Assembly: GCF_000821085.1 (NCBI RefSeq)
Contig: NZ_CCXR01000001.1
Location: 2,997,001-3,061,000 of the forward strand
Direction of reading: 5' to 3'
Source of the DNA: Bacillus sp. B-jedd
GTDB lineage: Bacteria > Bacillota > Bacilli > Bacillales > Cytobacillaceae
Length of the DNA: 64,000 nt
How positions within the stretch are numbered: position 1 is the first letter of the stretch; the number at the start of each line of letters is the position of its first letter. Both the position numbers and the translations under genes were made by a program. The notes below the pieces were generated by a model that worked only from the letters and a program-made list of their open reading frames with translations, was not told where the DNA came from and did not search any database. This document shows, in pieces, positions 1 through 10,962 of the stretch.

Positions 1-645
1 TATTTTGACGTATGCAACCTTGATTACAGCAAAATGGATTCAGCCATGGACAGCCTTGTCAACTTGATGGACAAAACAGATAAAGTGCGGATTACCGGTC
101 CCGGAACCGACCTCTCCTTCTCAATCAAGGACATTCCCGCCATCAAGTGCGCCGGCCGGCTGAATATTCCTGATGGCGAGGTTTATACGGCCCCTGTCCG
201 TGATTCTGTAAACGGAGTAATTACCTACAATACACCTTCGCCTTACCAGGGCTTTACTTTCGAAAATGTGAAGCTAACATTCAAGGACGGGAAGATTGTA
301 GGAGCGGAATCGAATGACTCCGACCGGATCAACAAGGTGTTTGACACAGATGAAGGCGCCCGTTACATCGGCGAATTTGCGATTGGGGTCAATCCGTATA
401 TCCAGCATCCGATGCAGGATATTTTGTTTGACGAAAAAATAGATGGAAGCTTCCACTTCACCCCTGGTCAGTGTTATGATGACGCGTTCAATGGCAACCA
501 TTCAAACATCCACTGGGATATGGTCAATATCCAGCGTCCTGAATACGGCGGCGGTGAAATATATTTTGATGACGTCCTCATCCGCAAGGACGGGAAGTTT
601 GTCGTGCCGGAGCTAGAAAAATTAAACCCTGAAAACCTAAAGTAA
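1..645 (+). CDS. ampS: Aminopeptidase, M29 (AmpS/AmpT) family, C-terminal part
   Basis: Cytosolic metallo-aminopeptidase; the 5' end lies outside the window, so about 214 of the usual ~410 residues are present, reading in frame from base 1. The five metal-ligand motifs known from the M29 family can be seen in order: Glu in PDGEVYTAP, Glu in GEFAIGVNP, His in GSFHF, and His and Asp in IHWDMV. This makes an intact two-metal active site likely. It removes N-terminal residues from peptides. It is the only plus-strand gene before 8.8 kb and converges on murC with a shared hairpin between them. Confidence 0.9.
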   Translation, partial: YFDVCNLDYSKMDSAMDSLVNLMDKTDKVRITGPGTDLSFSIKDIPAIKCAGRLNIPDGEVYTAPVRDSVNGVITYNTPSPYQGFTFENVKLTFKDGKIVGAESNDSDRINKVFDTDEGARYIGEFAIGVNPYIQHPMQDILFDEKIDGSFHFTPGQCYDDAFNGNHSNIHWDMVNIQRPEYGGGEIYFDDVLIRKDGKFVVPELEKLNPENLK

Positions 646-674
646 ATTTCAATACTCGAGTAGAGCCACATAGC

Positions 675-705
675 AAAAGGATGCAGGTCCCGCCTGCATC
701 CTTTT
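675..705. terminator. Bidirectional terminator between ampS and murC
   Basis: A 13-bp perfect stem (AAAAGGATGCAGG / CCTGCATCCTTTT) with a 5-nt loop. It ends in T residues on both strands, so it can end both converging genes. Confidence 0.85.
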
Positions 706-709
706 CCAT

Positions 710-2011
710 TTACGCGCTATATGCTTTTTCGTATGCTTCCTGGAATTTTTGGATATCACCAGCGCCCATGAAAATAATGACGCTTCCCTGGTGGCCCTGG
801 AGGATTTTTGTACTCTCCTCTGAAATTACTTCCGCACCGCCAATCTTCTCTTCCAAATCCTTAATTGTCAGTTTTCCATGGTTTTCACGTGCTGACCCGA
901 AAATGTCGCAAAGATAAACTTTATCCGCTTTACTCAGACTGTCAGCGAATTCCTGTAGAAATGCCTGTGTCCTTGTGAACGTATGCGGCTGGAAAACAGC
1001 GACAATTTCTCTGTGAGGATATTTTTGTCTGGCCGCATCCAGGGTTGCCTTGATTTCGGTCGGATGGTGCGCATAGTCATCGATAACTGTCTGGTCGCCC
1101 AACTGTTTTTCAGAGAATCTGCGCTTAACCCCTTCGAAACTCAGCAATTGCTCCTTCACAATCTGGACATCGATCCCTTCATAATGGCACAAGGCAATGA
1201 CAGACAGCGAATTCAGGATATTGTGATCCCCGTAGGTAGGGATTGAAAAAGTATCAAAGTAAGTATTCCGGACAAAAACATCAAAAGTTGTCCCATCCGG
1301 GCTCTTGTTTATATTTCTTGCCTGGAAGTCATTGTCTTCTCCAAAGCCATAGAATAGGACAGGAACTTTTGCTTGTATTTTTTGGAGCTGTTCATCATCC
1401 CCGCAAGCAAAAATCCCTTTTTTGACCTGAAGTGCCATTTCCTGAAACGCGGAAAAGACATCTTCAATATTTGCGAAATAATCAGGATGGTCGAAATCAA
1501 TATTCGTCATGATTGCATAATCCGGAAAGTATGAGAGGAAATGCCTTCTGTACTCACATGCTTCAAATACAAAATAGGCGGCATCCTTTTCACCTTTCCC
1601 AGTCCCATCACCAATCAGATAAGAGGTAGGCTTAGCCCCTTTCATGACATGCGCCAGCAGTCCGGTTGTCGATGTCTTCCCATGAGCGCCGGTAATTCCC
1701 ACACTTATAAAGTTTTGCATAAATTCGCCTAAAAATCTGTGGTAGCGGATGACTTGCAACCCTATCCTCAATGCTTCCTGGATTTCCTCATGCGTGTCAG
1801 GAAAGGCATTGCCGGCAATGACAACCATGCCTGGTTTAATATTTTCTTTTTGAAATGGAAGGATCTTTATTCCAGCTTGTTCAAGAGCCTGTTGGGTAAA
1901 AAATCGCTTTTCGACATCGGAGCCCTGCACTTCGAAATGCATATCATGGAGTACATGTGCAAGTGCACTCATTCCGGATCCCTTGATCCCCACCAAATGG
2001 TAAATAGTCAT
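710..2011 (-). CDS. murC: UDP-N-acetylmuramate--L-alanine ligase
   Basis: ATP-dependent cytosolic Mur ligase adding L-Ala to UDP-MurNAc, the first peptide step of peptidoglycan precursor synthesis. 433 aa. The N-terminal [11 protein letters not shown] nucleotide-binding loop, the ATP P-loop GAHGKTSTT (residues ~108-116) and the C-terminal DDYAHHPTE motif of Mur ligases are visible. I start at the ATG at 2011 because GGAGG stands 8 nt upstream; an ATG 18 nt further up overlaps that SD. As in B. subtilis, it neighbours the SftA translocase gene, in the same direction. Confidence 0.96.
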   Translation of the reverse strand: MTIYHLVGIKGSGMSALAHVLHDMHFEVQGSDVEKRFFTQQALEQAGIKILPFQKENIKPGMVVIAGNAFPDTHEEIQEALRIGLQVIRYHRFLGEFMQNFISVGITGAHGKTSTTGLLAHVMKGAKPTSYLIGDGTGKGEKDAAYFVFEACEYRRHFLSYFPDYAIMTNIDFDHPDYFANIEDVFSAFQEMALQVKKGIFACGDDEQLQKIQAKVPVLFYGFGEDNDFQARNINKSPDGTTFDVFVRNTYFDTFSIPTYGDHNILNSLSVIALCHYEGIDVQIVKEQLLSFEGVKRRFSEKQLGDQTVIDDYAHHPTEIKATLDAARQKYPHREIVAVFQPHTFTRTQAFLQEFADSLSKADKVYLCDIFGSARENHGKLTIKDLEEKIGGAEVISEESTKILQGHQGSVIIFMGAGDIQKFQEAYEKAYSA

Positions 2012-2121
2012 ATAAAGAACCTCCAACAAACTTCTTTCTGTAAATCAGTATATGACAGGATGCGGCGATTGCTAATTGGAAAAACCTGCCGCAGTCATGC
2101 TTCCTGAAACGATATTATTGA

Positions 2122-2130
2122 ATTATATCA
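2122..2130 (-). promoter_or_regulatory. Extended -10 promoter candidate for murC
   Basis: On the minus strand the sequence reads TG-A-TATAAT, an extended -10 element about 110 nt before the murC start, in an AT-rich stretch. No good -35 hexamer at 17 nt is visible. Inference from sequence only. Confidence 0.45.
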
Positions 2131-2196
2131 TGTTTGCATTGTAAACACGAACTACTATTATTTACAGTATCCTCCAGAAAACGGATATCATACTAA

Positions 2197-4719
2197 TCAA
2201 TAGTGCGCCATGCTGGCTTCTTGGAATGATTCCAAGTCGGCCTCGGAAATCAGCACATCCCTCGGCTTGCTGCCTCTGGCGCCTGAAATGAACCCGGCTT
2301 CTTCCATCATATCAATCAGTCTCGCCGCACGGTTATAGCCGACCTTGAAACGCCGTTGCAGGCTTGAGGTCGAAGCACCGCCCTGTTCAATGACAAACTC
2401 GCACGCCTCGTAAAAAAGCTCATCTTCTTCTTCGGTTACTTGCGCTTTTTTCAGAAGTTCTTCTTGTTCAAATAAATAGTCAGGTTCCCTCTGCTCTCTC
2501 GCAAAAGAAACAACCTGATCGATTTCAGAGTCAGAAACAAAGGTGCCCTGCAGCCTGACCGGCTTTGAGGACCCATTTTCAAGGAACAGCATGTCTCCGC
2601 GCCCAAGAAGCCGCTCTGCTCCAGATATATCAATGATTGTCCTTGAGTCCACCTGTGAAGAAACAGAAAATGCTATCCTTGTCGGCACATTCGCTTTAAT
2701 CAATCCTGTGATAACGTCAACAGAGGGCCGCTGGGTGGCAATAATTAAATGAATGCCGCATGCCCTTGCTTTTTGAGCAATTCGGCAAATAGCCTCTTCA
2801 ACGTCAGCCGGCGACATCATCATCAAGTCCGCCAACTCATCAATAATGATGACAAGATACGGCAGCTTATCCGAATATCGCTTCGTTTCTAGAGCAAGTT
2901 CATTGAAACGGTTAATATCACGGACACCGGCATGAGCGAACAGTTCATACCTCCGTTCCATTTCATCCACCGCCCATTTTAGTGCTGCAGTGGCAGCCTT
3001 TACGTCTGTAATGACTGGGCTGACGAGATGGGGAATCCTGTTATAGGGCGCCAATTCAACCATTTTAGGGTCAATGAGCAACAGCTTCAAGTCTTCCGGA
3101 CTTGCTTTATAAAGCAGGCTGACGAGGATCGAGTTGATGCAGACACTCTTTCCTGACCCGGTGGCCCCTGCAATAAGGCCATGGGGCATTTTCTTAAGAT
3201 CGGTGACAATCGGATTTCCGGAAATATCAAGCCCAAGGACAGCCGTTAATGGAGATGAGCTTTCCTCGAAAGGGCTGCTGCCGATAATTTCACTAATGAG
3301 CACAGGCCGTGATTTCGGGTTCGGCACTTCAATCCCGATAGTATGTTTACCGGGTATCGGCGCTTCAATGCGGATATCACGGGCAGCCAGGCTCAATTTA
3401 ATATCATCAGATAAATTCGTTACTTTATTCACTTTTACGCCCGGTTCTGGATGAACCTCGAACCTTGTAACTGATGGCCCCTGGGTAACATTGACAACTT
3501 TTGCGCCGACATTGAAATTAAACAACGTCTCGTCGAGCATCCGCTTCCGCTCCTCCAGCCAGGCGGGATCTCCTTCGGCCTTTATTGGCGGTTTAAGAAG
3601 CTCAACCCCGGGGAACTGATAGTCGTCGTCCCGGTCAAGTCCAACTTCTGGCGCGCTGGTTTCCTGTACCTTCGGCGCTTCTTTTTGGACACTGTTGAAG
3701 CGAGGCGGGTTTTCCCATGCTTTCTTTTGTTCGAGCTTCCTCTTATCCTGCTTCAGCATAAGGACGTTGAAAGGGAGGTGGGAACGTTCCTTTTGAACGC
3801 TGGCAGTTGTAGCCTCTGCAGCTGGTTCCTCAACAACTGCAAGCTCATCCATTTCAGGGGAGCCCTCCATTATTTTTTCCAGGGCTCCCGTCAGGATTTC
3901 ATCATCCCTTTCGGATTCCTCCACTGTTACATCTGCTACGATAGCATCCACTTGCACGGAATCAGGACCATTATCCTCGCTTATTAGTCCGTTTTCGATA
4001 TGAAAAAGAGGTTCTTCCGAAACGGAATGAATATCCTCCACGGCTGAGATATGTAGTTCCACCTGCCGCCCTGCCTCCAGAACTTCTTTTTCACCGACGG
4101 CCATTTCATTGCCTTCATTCAAATGAACAAAGGATGGAGTTGGCAGGTCATATTGTTCCTGAATCGTTTCCTGAAATGTGCCCTGAACCTTATCCAGAAT
4201 CGGTTCAGGAAGAAGGTCTGTCTGGATATCCTGTCGGGATGTTTCCTCATCCACATTTGGAATATCAATTACACTTACTGGTTCTGCTGCGATCGGATCG
4301 GTTGGCTCTAAGGTGTCGGCTCCCATAAACCCGCTCAATTCATATTCAACATCTTCAACTTTTTTTATTTTAGCAAAGCCATAAACGGGGGACGGTATGT
4401 CGGTTGGTGTGAACGGCCTGACTTTCTTGGCGGGCCGTTCATCTTTCTTATGATTGTGTTCGCTCCTCCGGGGATCAAGAGGTTTATGCTTCTTCTCCGG
4501 GACGGCATTCCTCTGTTCTCGCCGCGGTATTGCTTCATCCGGAATGAGCGGGAAACGGAAATTTCCTTTGGGATACTCATAAGCAACCCTGACATCTAGT
4601 TCTTTATTGGATCCTCTTTCCCTTTCACGGGGCGCGGACTCTATTTCAACCTCATAATCTTGTTCAGTGCCTTTCAGCAGTTTTTGGTACAAACTCTTAA
4701 AAAAACTCAAATCTATCAC
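2197..4719 (-). CDS. sftA: DNA translocase SftA (FtsK/SpoIIIE family, soluble)
   Basis: Hexameric ATP-driven DNA pump that clears chromosomes from the division septum. 840 aa from a GTG start. Residues 1-~370 are a charged, acidic linker without membrane segments, unlike SpoIIIE, which fits the soluble SftA subgroup. The FtsK motor follows with Walker A GATGSGKS near residue 515 and Walker [14 protein letters not shown]-terminal gamma winged helix (about 765-825, with [13 protein letters not shown]) would read orienting DNA motifs. The start has only a weak SD (GGGAAAGA). B. subtilis SftA is somewhat longer, mostly by linker length. Confidence 0.93.
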   Translation of the reverse strand: MIDLSFFKSLYQKLLKGTEQDYEVEIESAPRERERGSNKELDVRVAYEYPKGNFRFPLIPDEAIPRREQRNAVPEKKHKPLDPRRSEHNHKKDERPAKKVRPFTPTDIPSPVYGFAKIKKVEDVEYELSGFMGADTLEPTDPIAAEPVSVIDIPNVDEETSRQDIQTDLLPEPILDKVQGTFQETIQEQYDLPTPSFVHLNEGNEMAVGEKEVLEAGRQVELHISAVEDIHSVSEEPLFHIENGLISEDNGPDSVQVDAIVADVTVEESERDDEILTGALEKIMEGSPEMDELAVVEEPAAEATTASVQKERSHLPFNVLMLKQDKRKLEQKKAWENPPRFNSVQKEAPKVQETSAPEVGLDRDDDYQFPGVELLKPPIKAEGDPAWLEERKRMLDETLFNFNVGAKVVNVTQGPSVTRFEVHPEPGVKVNKVTNLSDDIKLSLAARDIRIEAPIPGKHTIGIEVPNPKSRPVLISEIIGSSPFEESSSPLTAVLGLDISGNPIVTDLKKMPHGLIAGATGSGKSVCINSILVSLLYKASPEDLKLLLIDPKMVELAPYNRIPHLVSPVITDVKAATAALKWAVDEMERRYELFAHAGVRDINRFNELALETKRYSDKLPYLVIIIDELADLMMMSPADVEEAICRIAQKARACGIHLIIATQRPSVDVITGLIKANVPTRIAFSVSSQVDSRTIIDISGAERLLGRGDMLFLENGSSKPVRLQGTFVSDSEIDQVVSFAREQREPDYLFEQEELLKKAQVTEEEDELFYEACEFVIEQGGASTSSLQRRFKVGYNRAARLIDMMEEAGFISGARGSKPRDVLISEADLESFQEASMAHY

Positions 4720-4851
4720 TCTTTCCCAAAACTTCTTCTATCTATTTTATCAGTAATTCGCAAAACTTCGACAGGATTCATCGAATTTTAATAAAAAAAT
4801 ACGCGAATAGTCCATTGGTCACATATTTGGGGAAGAGGCAATTTTACTAGG

Positions 4852-5676
4852 TTAGGTTAATGGGCGCCTGGGCCTTTTGACCGGTTTGTTTTTGCCAAGA
4901 ATAAAGATGGGCTCCAACTCGCCATTTTCAAACAGGAAGGACAGGGCTGTTACCGGCACTTTCCCATCCGCAAAAAAACTCATCGCCATCTGTGCAAGCA
5001 CATCATATCCTGTATCGTTGCGGATATCAGCAATGATCAATACGTCCTGGTGCGGGATCGCTAATGCCATCGTTCCTGTAATACGGTCCTGCATTTCCAT
5101 CAGGAACCCTTTGTTCAGGACCCGGCTGGCATCATAGCCGTCCTTTGTGTTAAGAAAATAAAAGACATTTCCTGCCACAGAATCCTCTTTAACAGGCGTA
5201 GGAAGCGACCTGACATTAAACATTGCCATCTCCCTTACCTGCTCCGGACTCCAACCTTCTTTTTGCAAAAGCCTGGAATCAATCAATCTATAGGATTTAC
5301 CCATATCATACGCATAATATATCCGAGTTTCCGCGGTGTGTTCGTCTGTCAGGAACGGATTCCCCTCTTCTGGCTCAACCGGAAAAGACGCGGAACGGAT
5401 GATCGGGAAAATTTTCTTTTCCCCGCCAGCCATCATCGGCTCGCTGTCCATCGCCTCCAGTCCCTCTTCTATGTAATAAACTATTTCGTCAATCGCTTTC
5501 TCTTTATGTTGGTGCCACCTTGCGACAATTCCTGCCAGTGACAAAGTTATGCCTTTATTGGTTGCTTCGCTTTCAATCCTCAACTCATCTTTATCACGGT
5601 TATAGGAGAATGTCCGGCCTGGCTTCGAAAGTCTTTCTTCAAGAGTTATTCTCATCTTCCGGCTATCCATTTTCAT
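4852..5676 (-). CDS. ytpQ: DUF1444 family protein YtpQ
   Basis: 274-aa cytosolic protein of the UPF0354/DUF1444 family; its function is not established. It starts [16 protein letters not shown] and shows a mixed alpha/beta pattern with no signal or membrane segment. The ATG at 5676 is chosen because GGAGG lies 8 nt upstream; an in-frame TTG overlaps the SD. It sits between ytpP and sftA. In B. subtilis a tRNA-binding-domain gene, ytpR, is found here; the 132-bp gap in this window cannot hold it. Confidence 0.85.
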   Translation of the reverse strand: MKMDSRKMRITLEERLSKPGRTFSYNRDKDELRIESEATNKGITLSLAGIVARWHQHKEKAIDEIVYYIEEGLEAMDSEPMMAGGEKKIFPIIRSASFPVEPEEGNPFLTDEHTAETRIYYAYDMGKSYRLIDSRLLQKEGWSPEQVREMAMFNVRSLPTPVKEDSVAGNVFYFLNTKDGYDASRVLNKGFLMEMQDRITGTMALAIPHQDVLIIADIRNDTGYDVLAQMAMSFFADGKVPVTALSFLFENGELEPIFILGKNKPVKRPRRPLT

Positions 5677-5723
5677 TTTACTGTCCTCCAATATATCATT
5701 TGCCTTTCCCGCTTAAATACATT

Positions 5724-5756
5724 ACAAAAAAACTCCATCTCCGTAAAGAGATGGAG
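5724..5756 (-). terminator. Terminator downstream of ytpP
   Basis: 9-bp stem CTCCATCTC/GAGATGGAG with a 6-nt loop, followed on the minus strand by a run of seven T. It separates ytpP from ytpQ transcriptionally, at least in part. Confidence 0.8.
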
Positions 5757-5766
5757 AGTGAAGCAT

Positions 5767-6081
5767 TTAACGAAGGCCTGTCATAAAACCCGCGATTTCT
5801 TCAGGAGTCTTCCTGTCCTTGCTGACAAACCGCCCGAGCTCTTTCCCGTTTTCAAAACCAATGAAGCTTGGGATTCCAAATACATCCAGCTGTTGGCAAA
5901 GGTCAATGAACTTGTCCCTGTCCACGTAAACAAACGTAAACTCTTTGAATTTTTCTTCAATATCGGGTATGACTGGTTCAATCACTCTGCAGTCCGGGCA
6001 CCAGTCAGCCGAAAACATGAATACATGTTTCCCCGACTCTTTCATTTCCTCAAATTGTTCGATGGACTCTAATTGTTTCAT
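5767..6081 (-). CDS. ytpP: Thioredoxin-like protein YtpP
   Basis: 104-aa single thioredoxin domain with the active site WCPDC at residues 27-31 (Cys28, Cys31) and the cis-proline loop GIPSF. The CPDC centre differs from the CGPC of classical thioredoxin, so its redox potential or partner is probably different. No signal peptide, so cytosolic. Start: ATG with GGGAGG 7 nt upstream. Likely a monocistronic unit, given the hairpin after it. Confidence 0.88.
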   Translation of the reverse strand: MKQLESIEQFEEMKESGKHVFMFSADWCPDCRVIEPVIPDIEEKFKEFTFVYVDRDKFIDLCQQLDVFGIPSFIGFENGKELGRFVSKDRKTPEEIAGFMTGLR

Positions 6082-6204
6082 CTATATTCCTCCCGTTTCA
6101 CTAGATCGCATCTATCATTTCTAATCATATCAAGCCGGATTCAGCTGGTCTAATTCTACGTTCTCAATACACATTATATACTTCCCCAGATTGGAAAAAA
6201 CCAA

Positions 6205-6239
6205 ACAGAAAAGCGGAAGGCCTTGGCCGCCATTCCGCC
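6205..6239 (-). terminator. Terminator of the lipoprotein gene
   Basis: GCGGAA/TTCCGC arms enclose an inner GGCC-AA-GGCC stem; on the minus strand the hairpin is followed by TTTTCTGTTT, just after the stop at 6248. Confidence 0.65.
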
Positions 6240-6247
6240 TTCATTCT

Positions 6248-6763
6248 TTATTTTTTGAATTCAACCGAGCTCGCAATTTGCATTAAAGTTTTCGCTTCTT
6301 CATCCAGGCTGCCCGTCTTTGTTTCTGTGGTAACTTTTACCCCTCCGACTCCCGCCGTAAGGATGTTCATATCATCTTCAAGCCTTTCGATGAGGAGGTA
6401 GCCCAGTTTTCCATTGCCTTTGAACTGTTCATTTGTTTCCAGTTCTTCGTATTGGGCAACAGAAGCTTCATAGACAACCTCACTATCTTTCTTCTCATTC
6501 TGGTTGTAAAAAAGAATGTATTTTTTTGATCCATTCTTTAATATCAGATTGTTCGGCTTCTCGTCTTTAATTTCAAAGCCAAAAGGCAAGTAAAATTCGA
6601 TTTCTTTAGTATTTTTGTTAGTTTCCTGTTTCTTGTCTTCAAAAGATGCTTTTGTTGCTTCGACTGCTTTCCTGCTTTCATCCTCAAAGGACACTTTGCC
6701 ACACCCTCCAAGTATAAGGGCTGAAAGCAACAGGACTAAAGACCCCTTCAAAACGCGTTTCAT
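6248..6763 (-). CDS. Putative lipoprotein, function unknown
   Basis: 171 aa starting MKRVLKGS; a type II signal peptide ends at lipobox LGGC with Cys21 as lipidation site. The exported part starts with a charged helix (~25-55) and then a small beta-rich domain. GGGAGG stands 8 nt before the chosen ATG at 6763; a second ATG is directly upstream (6766). I do not recognise a family beyond bacillar lipoproteins. It lies between ytpP and the DUF84 gene in the same direction. Membrane-anchored on the outer face is inferred. Confidence 0.7.
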   Translation of the reverse strand: MKRVLKGSLVLLLSALILGGCGKVSFEDESRKAVEATKASFEDKKQETNKNTKEIEFYLPFGFEIKDEKPNNLILKNGSKKYILFYNQNEKKDSEVVYEASVAQYEELETNEQFKGNGKLGYLLIERLEDDMNILTAGVGGVKVTTETKTGSLDEEAKTLMQIASSVEFKK

Positions 6764-6937
6764 CATTTTCCCTCCCGGCGGTATCCGCAAAATCGATATG
6801 CCCGCCAGGTTAGCAGAGCAGGATGAAGAAGGTGTCGAATTTTGCGATACAGACGACAAAATTTTTAGTCTCTTCTTCTATCATACTCCCGCGCGAGTGG
6901 ACTGACAACCCTTCTTTTTGCCAGCGATTGGTGGAAT

Positions 6938-7465
6938 TCAGAGGGTAAATCGGTTATTTTTTCTATATTCATATTGGCCGGTTAAAAGCTTCGTCACATG
7001 GGTAAACATCTCAGCCCTGCTGATTTTCCCATTTGTAAATACTCCTATTGCCCCTTCTGTTTTACGAATATTCTTCCTTTCGGTAAAATCATCCATTACA
7101 GGACCAAGTTCCCTTCCTGCCAATAGCTTGCCGGCTATTTCATCAGGAAGCGGGATTCTCGCCCCGCCCGCGATTATTGGCGGAAAACCTTCCTCGACGA
7201 GCGCTCCCCAGTTACAAAGAAACAGGCCGTGCTTTGTGGCATGCACGCCTCCTTCAAGGCCGATTCCAATATCTCCATTCCCTTCCTCGAGTGCCGCCCG
7301 GGCCCTGTTTATCGCGCCTGCAATCGCTTCTTCATCCGAAAAAGGCTGGGCGGAAACTCCCGAAGGAACATCCAATGAGATAAATTCGATTGTTTCCTCT
7401 GTTTCTAAAGCATCCTTCACCGCAGATATCTTTGCAGGATTTTTAGATCCGATTACCACTTTCAT
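6938..7465 (-). CDS. DUF84 family inosine/xanthosine triphosphatase-like protein
   Basis: 175 aa, beginning MKVVIGSKNPAKISAVKDA, the N-terminal NTP-binding pattern of the DUF84/YjjX family, whose E. coli member hydrolyses ITP and XTP and so cleans the nucleotide pool. The GIGLEGGV and DDFTERKNIRKTEGAIGVFTNG-type segments of the family follow (residues ~65 and ~130-150). Start ATG has GGAGG 6 nt upstream. Substrate is inferred from family only. Confidence 0.8.
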   Translation of the reverse strand: MKVVIGSKNPAKISAVKDALETEETIEFISLDVPSGVSAQPFSDEEAIAGAINRARAALEEGNGDIGIGLEGGVHATKHGLFLCNWGALVEEGFPPIIAGGARIPLPDEIAGKLLAGRELGPVMDDFTERKNIRKTEGAIGVFTNGKISRAEMFTHVTKLLTGQYEYRKNNRFTL

Positions 7466-7528
7466 ACTGAACCTCCGATAACATCATGATGTAGTTTCCC
7501 AGAATATAAAGCTTGGCAAAACACATGA

Positions 7529-7554
7529 GGCCTTCGCGATTGTTTGCGAAGGCC
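7529..7554 (-). terminator. Terminator downstream of ytoP
   Basis: Perfect 9-bp stem GGCCTTCGC/GCGAAGGCC with an 8-nt loop. The T-tract on the minus strand is poor, so ending efficiency is uncertain. Confidence 0.55.
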
Positions 7555-7601
7555 CCTAATTAATGCGTTACCCAACAATATCTGACCTTGCGATTCCATC
7601 C

Positions 7602-8675
7602 TTAGCTGCTGGATTTAATCGTTTCTACTGTTGTCTTGTCAAATGCCTTGACGAGTTTTATAACCAATTCCTTCGCGGCCGCGTAATCATCCACGTGCAT
7701 GATGGATGCATGTGTATGGATATAGCGGGCACAAATCCCAATCACAGCGCTTGGTATGCCTTCAAGTGATGTATGCACCCGGCCGGCATCGGTTCCGCCC
7801 GGTGATACGAAAAATTGATATGGTATATCGTTGGTTTCAGCCGTATCGAGAATGAATTCCCTCATACCGCGGTGTGTGACCATTGTTCGGTCCAGAATCC
7901 GTAAAAGAGTCCCTTTCCCGAGCTGTCCGAACTCCTCTTTATTCCCTGCCGCGTCATTGGCCGGGCTGGCATCAAGTGCCAGGAAAAGATCCGGCCTGAT
8001 CAGGTTGGCCGCTGTCTGCGCGCCGCGAAGGCCGACTTCCTCCTGGACTGTCGCACCTGAAAAAAGTGTATTCGGAAGTTCAGTTCCATGGACCTCCTCA
8101 AGCAATTCGATAGCAAGTCCGCATCCATAGCGGTTGTCCCATGCTTTTGCCAAAATCTTTTTCGGGTTGGCCATCGGGGTGAACGGGCAGATTGGGAGGA
8201 TTTGCTGGCCGGGCCGGATGCCGGCCTTTACGGCATCTTCCTTATCATCTGCACCAATATCGATCAGCATATTTTTAATTTCCATCGGCTTATTCCGTTT
8301 CGTTTCATCCAATAGATGAGGCGGTATGGAACCAATCACGCCTGTCACCGGGCCTTTTTCAGTGATAATCTGGACCCGCTGGGCAAGCAGCACCTGGCTC
8401 CACCAGCCGCCAAGAGGCTGGAAGCGAATCATTCCGTTTGAAGTGATTTGTGTAACCATGAAGCCGACTTCATCCATATGCCCCGCTACCATGATTTTAG
8501 GATCGTCGGCTTTACCTTTTCTTACACCGAATATACCGCCCAGATTATCCTGGATCAATTCATCGGATACAGGCGCAAGCCGCTCCCTCATATACTCTCT
8601 TACGGCGTGCTCATTTCCCGGAGCGCCAGGCAGTTCGGTCAAATTTTTGAAAAGATCTAATGTTTTTTCGTTCAT
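7602..8675 (-). CDS. ytoP: M42 family metallopeptidase YtoP
   Basis: 357-aa dinuclear aminopeptidase of the tetrahedral (TET/glutamyl aminopeptidase) family; family members are often misnamed endoglucanases. Visible metal and catalytic residues are His66 and Asp68 (GHMDE), Asp180 (WDNRYG), Glu212/Glu213 (QEEVG), Asp235 (LALDASP) and a His in YIHTH (320-322). All are in place, so the enzyme should be active on peptides in the cytosol. Start: ATG preceded by GGGAGAGG. It is followed by its own hairpin. Confidence 0.92.
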   Translation of the reverse strand: MNEKTLDLFKNLTELPGAPGNEHAVREYMRERLAPVSDELIQDNLGGIFGVRKGKADDPKIMVAGHMDEVGFMVTQITSNGMIRFQPLGGWWSQVLLAQRVQIITEKGPVTGVIGSIPPHLLDETKRNKPMEIKNMLIDIGADDKEDAVKAGIRPGQQILPICPFTPMANPKKILAKAWDNRYGCGLAIELLEEVHGTELPNTLFSGATVQEEVGLRGAQTAANLIRPDLFLALDASPANDAAGNKEEFGQLGKGTLLRILDRTMVTHRGMREFILDTAETNDIPYQFFVSPGGTDAGRVHTSLEGIPSAVIGICARYIHTHASIMHVDDYAAAKELVIKLVKAFDKTTVETIKSSS

Positions 8676-8772
8676 CGTACCTCTCCCTTGTCTGTAAATG
8701 AATCAAATTTATGTACATGATTATAGTTTACAGAACTTTGATGTTTGTTGCCAATCTGTAAAACGAATCATT

Positions 8773-8801
8773 ACGACATCGTGTAAAATCTGGGATATAC
8801 T
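8773..8801 (+). promoter_or_regulatory. SigA-type promoter candidate for ytzB
   Basis: -35 ACGACA, 17-nt spacer, -10 TATACT, 45 nt before the ytzB start. Four of six and five of six matches to the vegetative consensus. Confidence 0.5.
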
Positions 8802-8845
8802 ATACTAGAAGAGATCGTTAAACCTCATTTAAAGGGGCGGATGTA

Positions 8846-9166
8846 ATGAATTGGAAAGCATTTTGGCTAGGCGCTGCAGCGGGGGCGGCGGGGGCTTACG
8901 CGGTAAATACAGTGGTTTCCAATAATCGGGATGTTCCTGCCCAGAAAGTGTTGAACCATGCAAAGGAGCAATTTCGGCTTTCCGGCCCTGTTAATGGCTC
9001 CTGGATTCACATGGAAGCTGTGCCGTACGATAAAAATGGCATTCAGTACCGGGTTTACAGGGGAGGCATCACCAGGACTTCACCGAACCTCGAAGATTCA
9101 GGCGAGCAATATGAATTTGTTGCTGACGCCACCACCGGCACCATTCTTGATGTTTATCGATTATAA
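8846..9166 (+). CDS. ytzB: PepSY-like small protein YtzB
   Basis: 106 aa. Residues 5-25 form an Ala/Gly-rich hydrophobic segment (WKAFWLGAAAGAAGAYA), so it is probably membrane-anchored. The remainder resembles a PepSY-type domain ending in the typical ADATTGTILDVYRL. Such domains are thought to inhibit or chaperone proteases; no function is proven here. Start ATG with GGGGCGG upstream. Encoded alone on the plus strand between ytoP and ytnP, as in B. subtilis. Confidence 0.75.
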   Translation: MNWKAFWLGAAAGAAGAYAVNTVVSNNRDVPAQKVLNHAKEQFRLSGPVNGSWIHMEAVPYDKNGIQYRVYRGGITRTSPNLEDSGEQYEFVADATTGTILDVYRL

Positions 9167-9170
9167 CAGG

Positions 9171-9214
9171 AAAGTGAAAGGAGACTGCCTTATGCGCCAG
9201 TCTCCTTTCACTTT
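9171..9214. terminator. Bidirectional terminator between ytzB and ytnP
   Basis: 17-bp perfect stem (AAAGTGAAAGGAGACTG with its complement) and a 10-nt loop. It overlaps the last bases of ytnP. It serves the converging genes on both sides. Confidence 0.85.
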
Positions 9215-10055
9215 ACCTGATGCGTTTTACACTTTCAGAAATCTGCCCCTGATTGTCCCATTTCACGGCCCGGTAGAAGGCATCGTGATAAAATGTAAAC
9301 CAGGCTTCCTTATGCATCCCATTGTTGATCCATTTCTGTTTGGCGAAAATGGAATCCATCGGGTAATCGTCATATGCCAGGACCCAAAGCGGATTCAAGT
9401 GGGCATGCGTCGGCATCAGGTCGGCCATATGGACGGCCATTTCCCCGCTATCCTCAATCACGATGATAGAATGTCCATCACTGTGCCCGCCGGTATGAAT
9501 CATTGTAAACGGTCCTTGCTTCCATTCTGTTTCAAACGTTTCGACTTGTCCCTCAATCGCTTCCCAGTTCTCTTTCCAGTATGTATTTCTTGAGCGGATA
9601 TTCGGATTCTTCATTTCCTCCCATTCAATTTTGGAGGCGATAATTTTCGCATTCGGGAACACGGATGAATAAGTCCCCTCCCGATCAGGCTTCGTCAGCC
9701 CGCATGCATGGTCAAAATGAAGATGGGTCATCAGGACAAAGTCAATATCTGCCGGAGCCAGATTATATTTCTTAAGACATACCTCCAGCTCGGATTCCTC
9801 CGTTGCCCCATAATTCCTTATTTGCTTTTCCGTCAGTTTGCCGTTCCCCATACCTGATTCAATCAAATAGTTTTTCCCGCCATGCTGGATCAAAATGGGG
9901 TCCGACCGCAGTTCTATTTGATTTCTTTCATTGCACGGATATTTTTTCTCCCATAATGGCTTTGGCACAACACCGAACATTGCCCCGCCATCCATATGGG
10001 TTACCCCTCCCTTTAGCCAGACAAGCTCAAAGCTGCCGATTTTCAACCGCTCCAT
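9213..10055 (-). CDS. ytnP: Metallo-beta-lactamase-fold lactonase-like protein YtnP
   Basis: 280 aa. The metal-binding motif THLHFDHA (His111, His113, Asp115, His116), HTGGHSDGH and HMADLMPT place it in the AHL-lactonase-like branch of the metallo-beta-lactamase fold. B. subtilis YtnP degrades quorum signals and interferes with Streptomyces signalling; the same role here is inference. I start at the ATG at 10055, 6-7 nt after an AGGAGGG SD; an upstream ATG directly abuts that SD. No signal peptide, so cytosolic. Confidence 0.87.
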   Translation of the reverse strand: MERLKIGSFELVWLKGGVTHMDGGAMFGVVPKPLWEKKYPCNERNQIELRSDPILIQHGGKNYLIESGMGNGKLTEKQIRNYGATEESELEVCLKKYNLAPADIDFVLMTHLHFDHACGLTKPDREGTYSSVFPNAKIIASKIEWEEMKNPNIRSRNTYWKENWEAIEGQVETFETEWKQGPFTMIHTGGHSDGHSIIVIEDSGEMAVHMADLMPTHAHLNPLWVLAYDDYPMDSIFAKQKWINNGMHKEAWFTFYHDAFYRAVKWDNQGQISESVKRIR

Positions 10056-10125
10056 TAACATCCCTCCTCTTCTTGCTTTTTCCATATTACCACTAATGAA
10101 AGCCGATTTCCGTTTTCATACTCAT

Positions 10126-10161
10126 ATAAAAAAGGCATTCACCCGTAGATGAATGCCTTTT
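10126..10161 (-). terminator. Terminator of trmB
   Basis: Stem AAAAGGCATTCA/TGAATGCCTTTT with an 8-nt loop, followed by six T on the minus strand, directly after the trmB stop. Confidence 0.85.
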
Positions 10162-10163
10162 AC

Positions 10164-10805
10164 TTAAGTTCTGTATTTCACTTCACATCTGTATATTCGG
10201 TTCCCTTTCCCAGAGAATTTCTCCTCATACTCAGTCATGATATTCCCTTCAACTTCGCTGTTGTGGAGATCCAGGCTTACGTCCTTGAGCAGCATCCCGT
10301 ACTCGGAGAAACTAACTAGCGAGTATTCAAACAGTCCTTGGTTATCAGTCTTGAAATGTATTTCCCCGCCATCGGCCATGATTTGCTCATACAGAGACAA
10401 AAAGCTTTTATAAGTTAGCCGCCGTTTTTCATGCCTCGTTTTCGGCCACGGATCAGAGAAGTTCAAAAAAAGCCGGCTGACATCATTTTTTGCAAAATAA
10501 GAAAGTAGGTCTGCCGCATTGGCGTTCAAAAGCTTTACATTTGGCAATTCGGCGTCGATTAGCCGGTCAAGGGCTGATGCAAGGACCCCCTGATGCAGTT
10601 CTATGCCCAAATAATTGATGCCTGGATTTGCTTCTGCCATTCCGGTAATGAATCTGCCCTTTCCGGTACCTACTTCAATATGGAGAGGATTGTTATTCCC
10701 AAACACTTCATTCCATTTGCCTTTATGCTCTTCCGGGGATGCGACCACATATTGTGGATATTGCCGGATTTTCTCGCCGGCCCATGGTTTATTGCGAAAT
10801 CTCAT
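10164..10805 (-). CDS. trmB: tRNA (guanine-N7)-methyltransferase
   Basis: 213 aa. SAM-dependent Rossmann methyltransferase that methylates G46 in the variable loop of many tRNAs. SAM-binding EVGTGKGRF lies near residue 45 and the family hallmark [12 protein letters not shown] near 115-127; IHFKTDN follows. Start at the ATG at 10805 (MRFRNKPWA), after GGAG with 9-nt spacing; the longer upstream reading frame has no SD of its own. Single gene with its own terminator. Confidence 0.95.
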   Translation of the reverse strand: MRFRNKPWAGEKIRQYPQYVVASPEEHKGKWNEVFGNNNPLHIEVGTGKGRFITGMAEANPGINYLGIELHQGVLASALDRLIDAELPNVKLLNANAADLLSYFAKNDVSRLFLNFSDPWPKTRHEKRRLTYKSFLSLYEQIMADGGEIHFKTDNQGLFEYSLVSFSEYGMLLKDVSLDLHNSEVEGNIMTEYEEKFSGKGNRIYRCEVKYRT

Positions 10806-10962
10806 CAGTGACACTCCTATTTTCAAATATAAAAGCCTGGATGCCGTTTATCGCAGCGGCTCCCGAAGCAGAATAATTCCCATTTAAACACTTTCTTAGT
10901 TTTAGCACGAACTCTCTGCTCTTGCAACCCGTCCGCGCAAATTCCTTTGAATAAACAACAAA

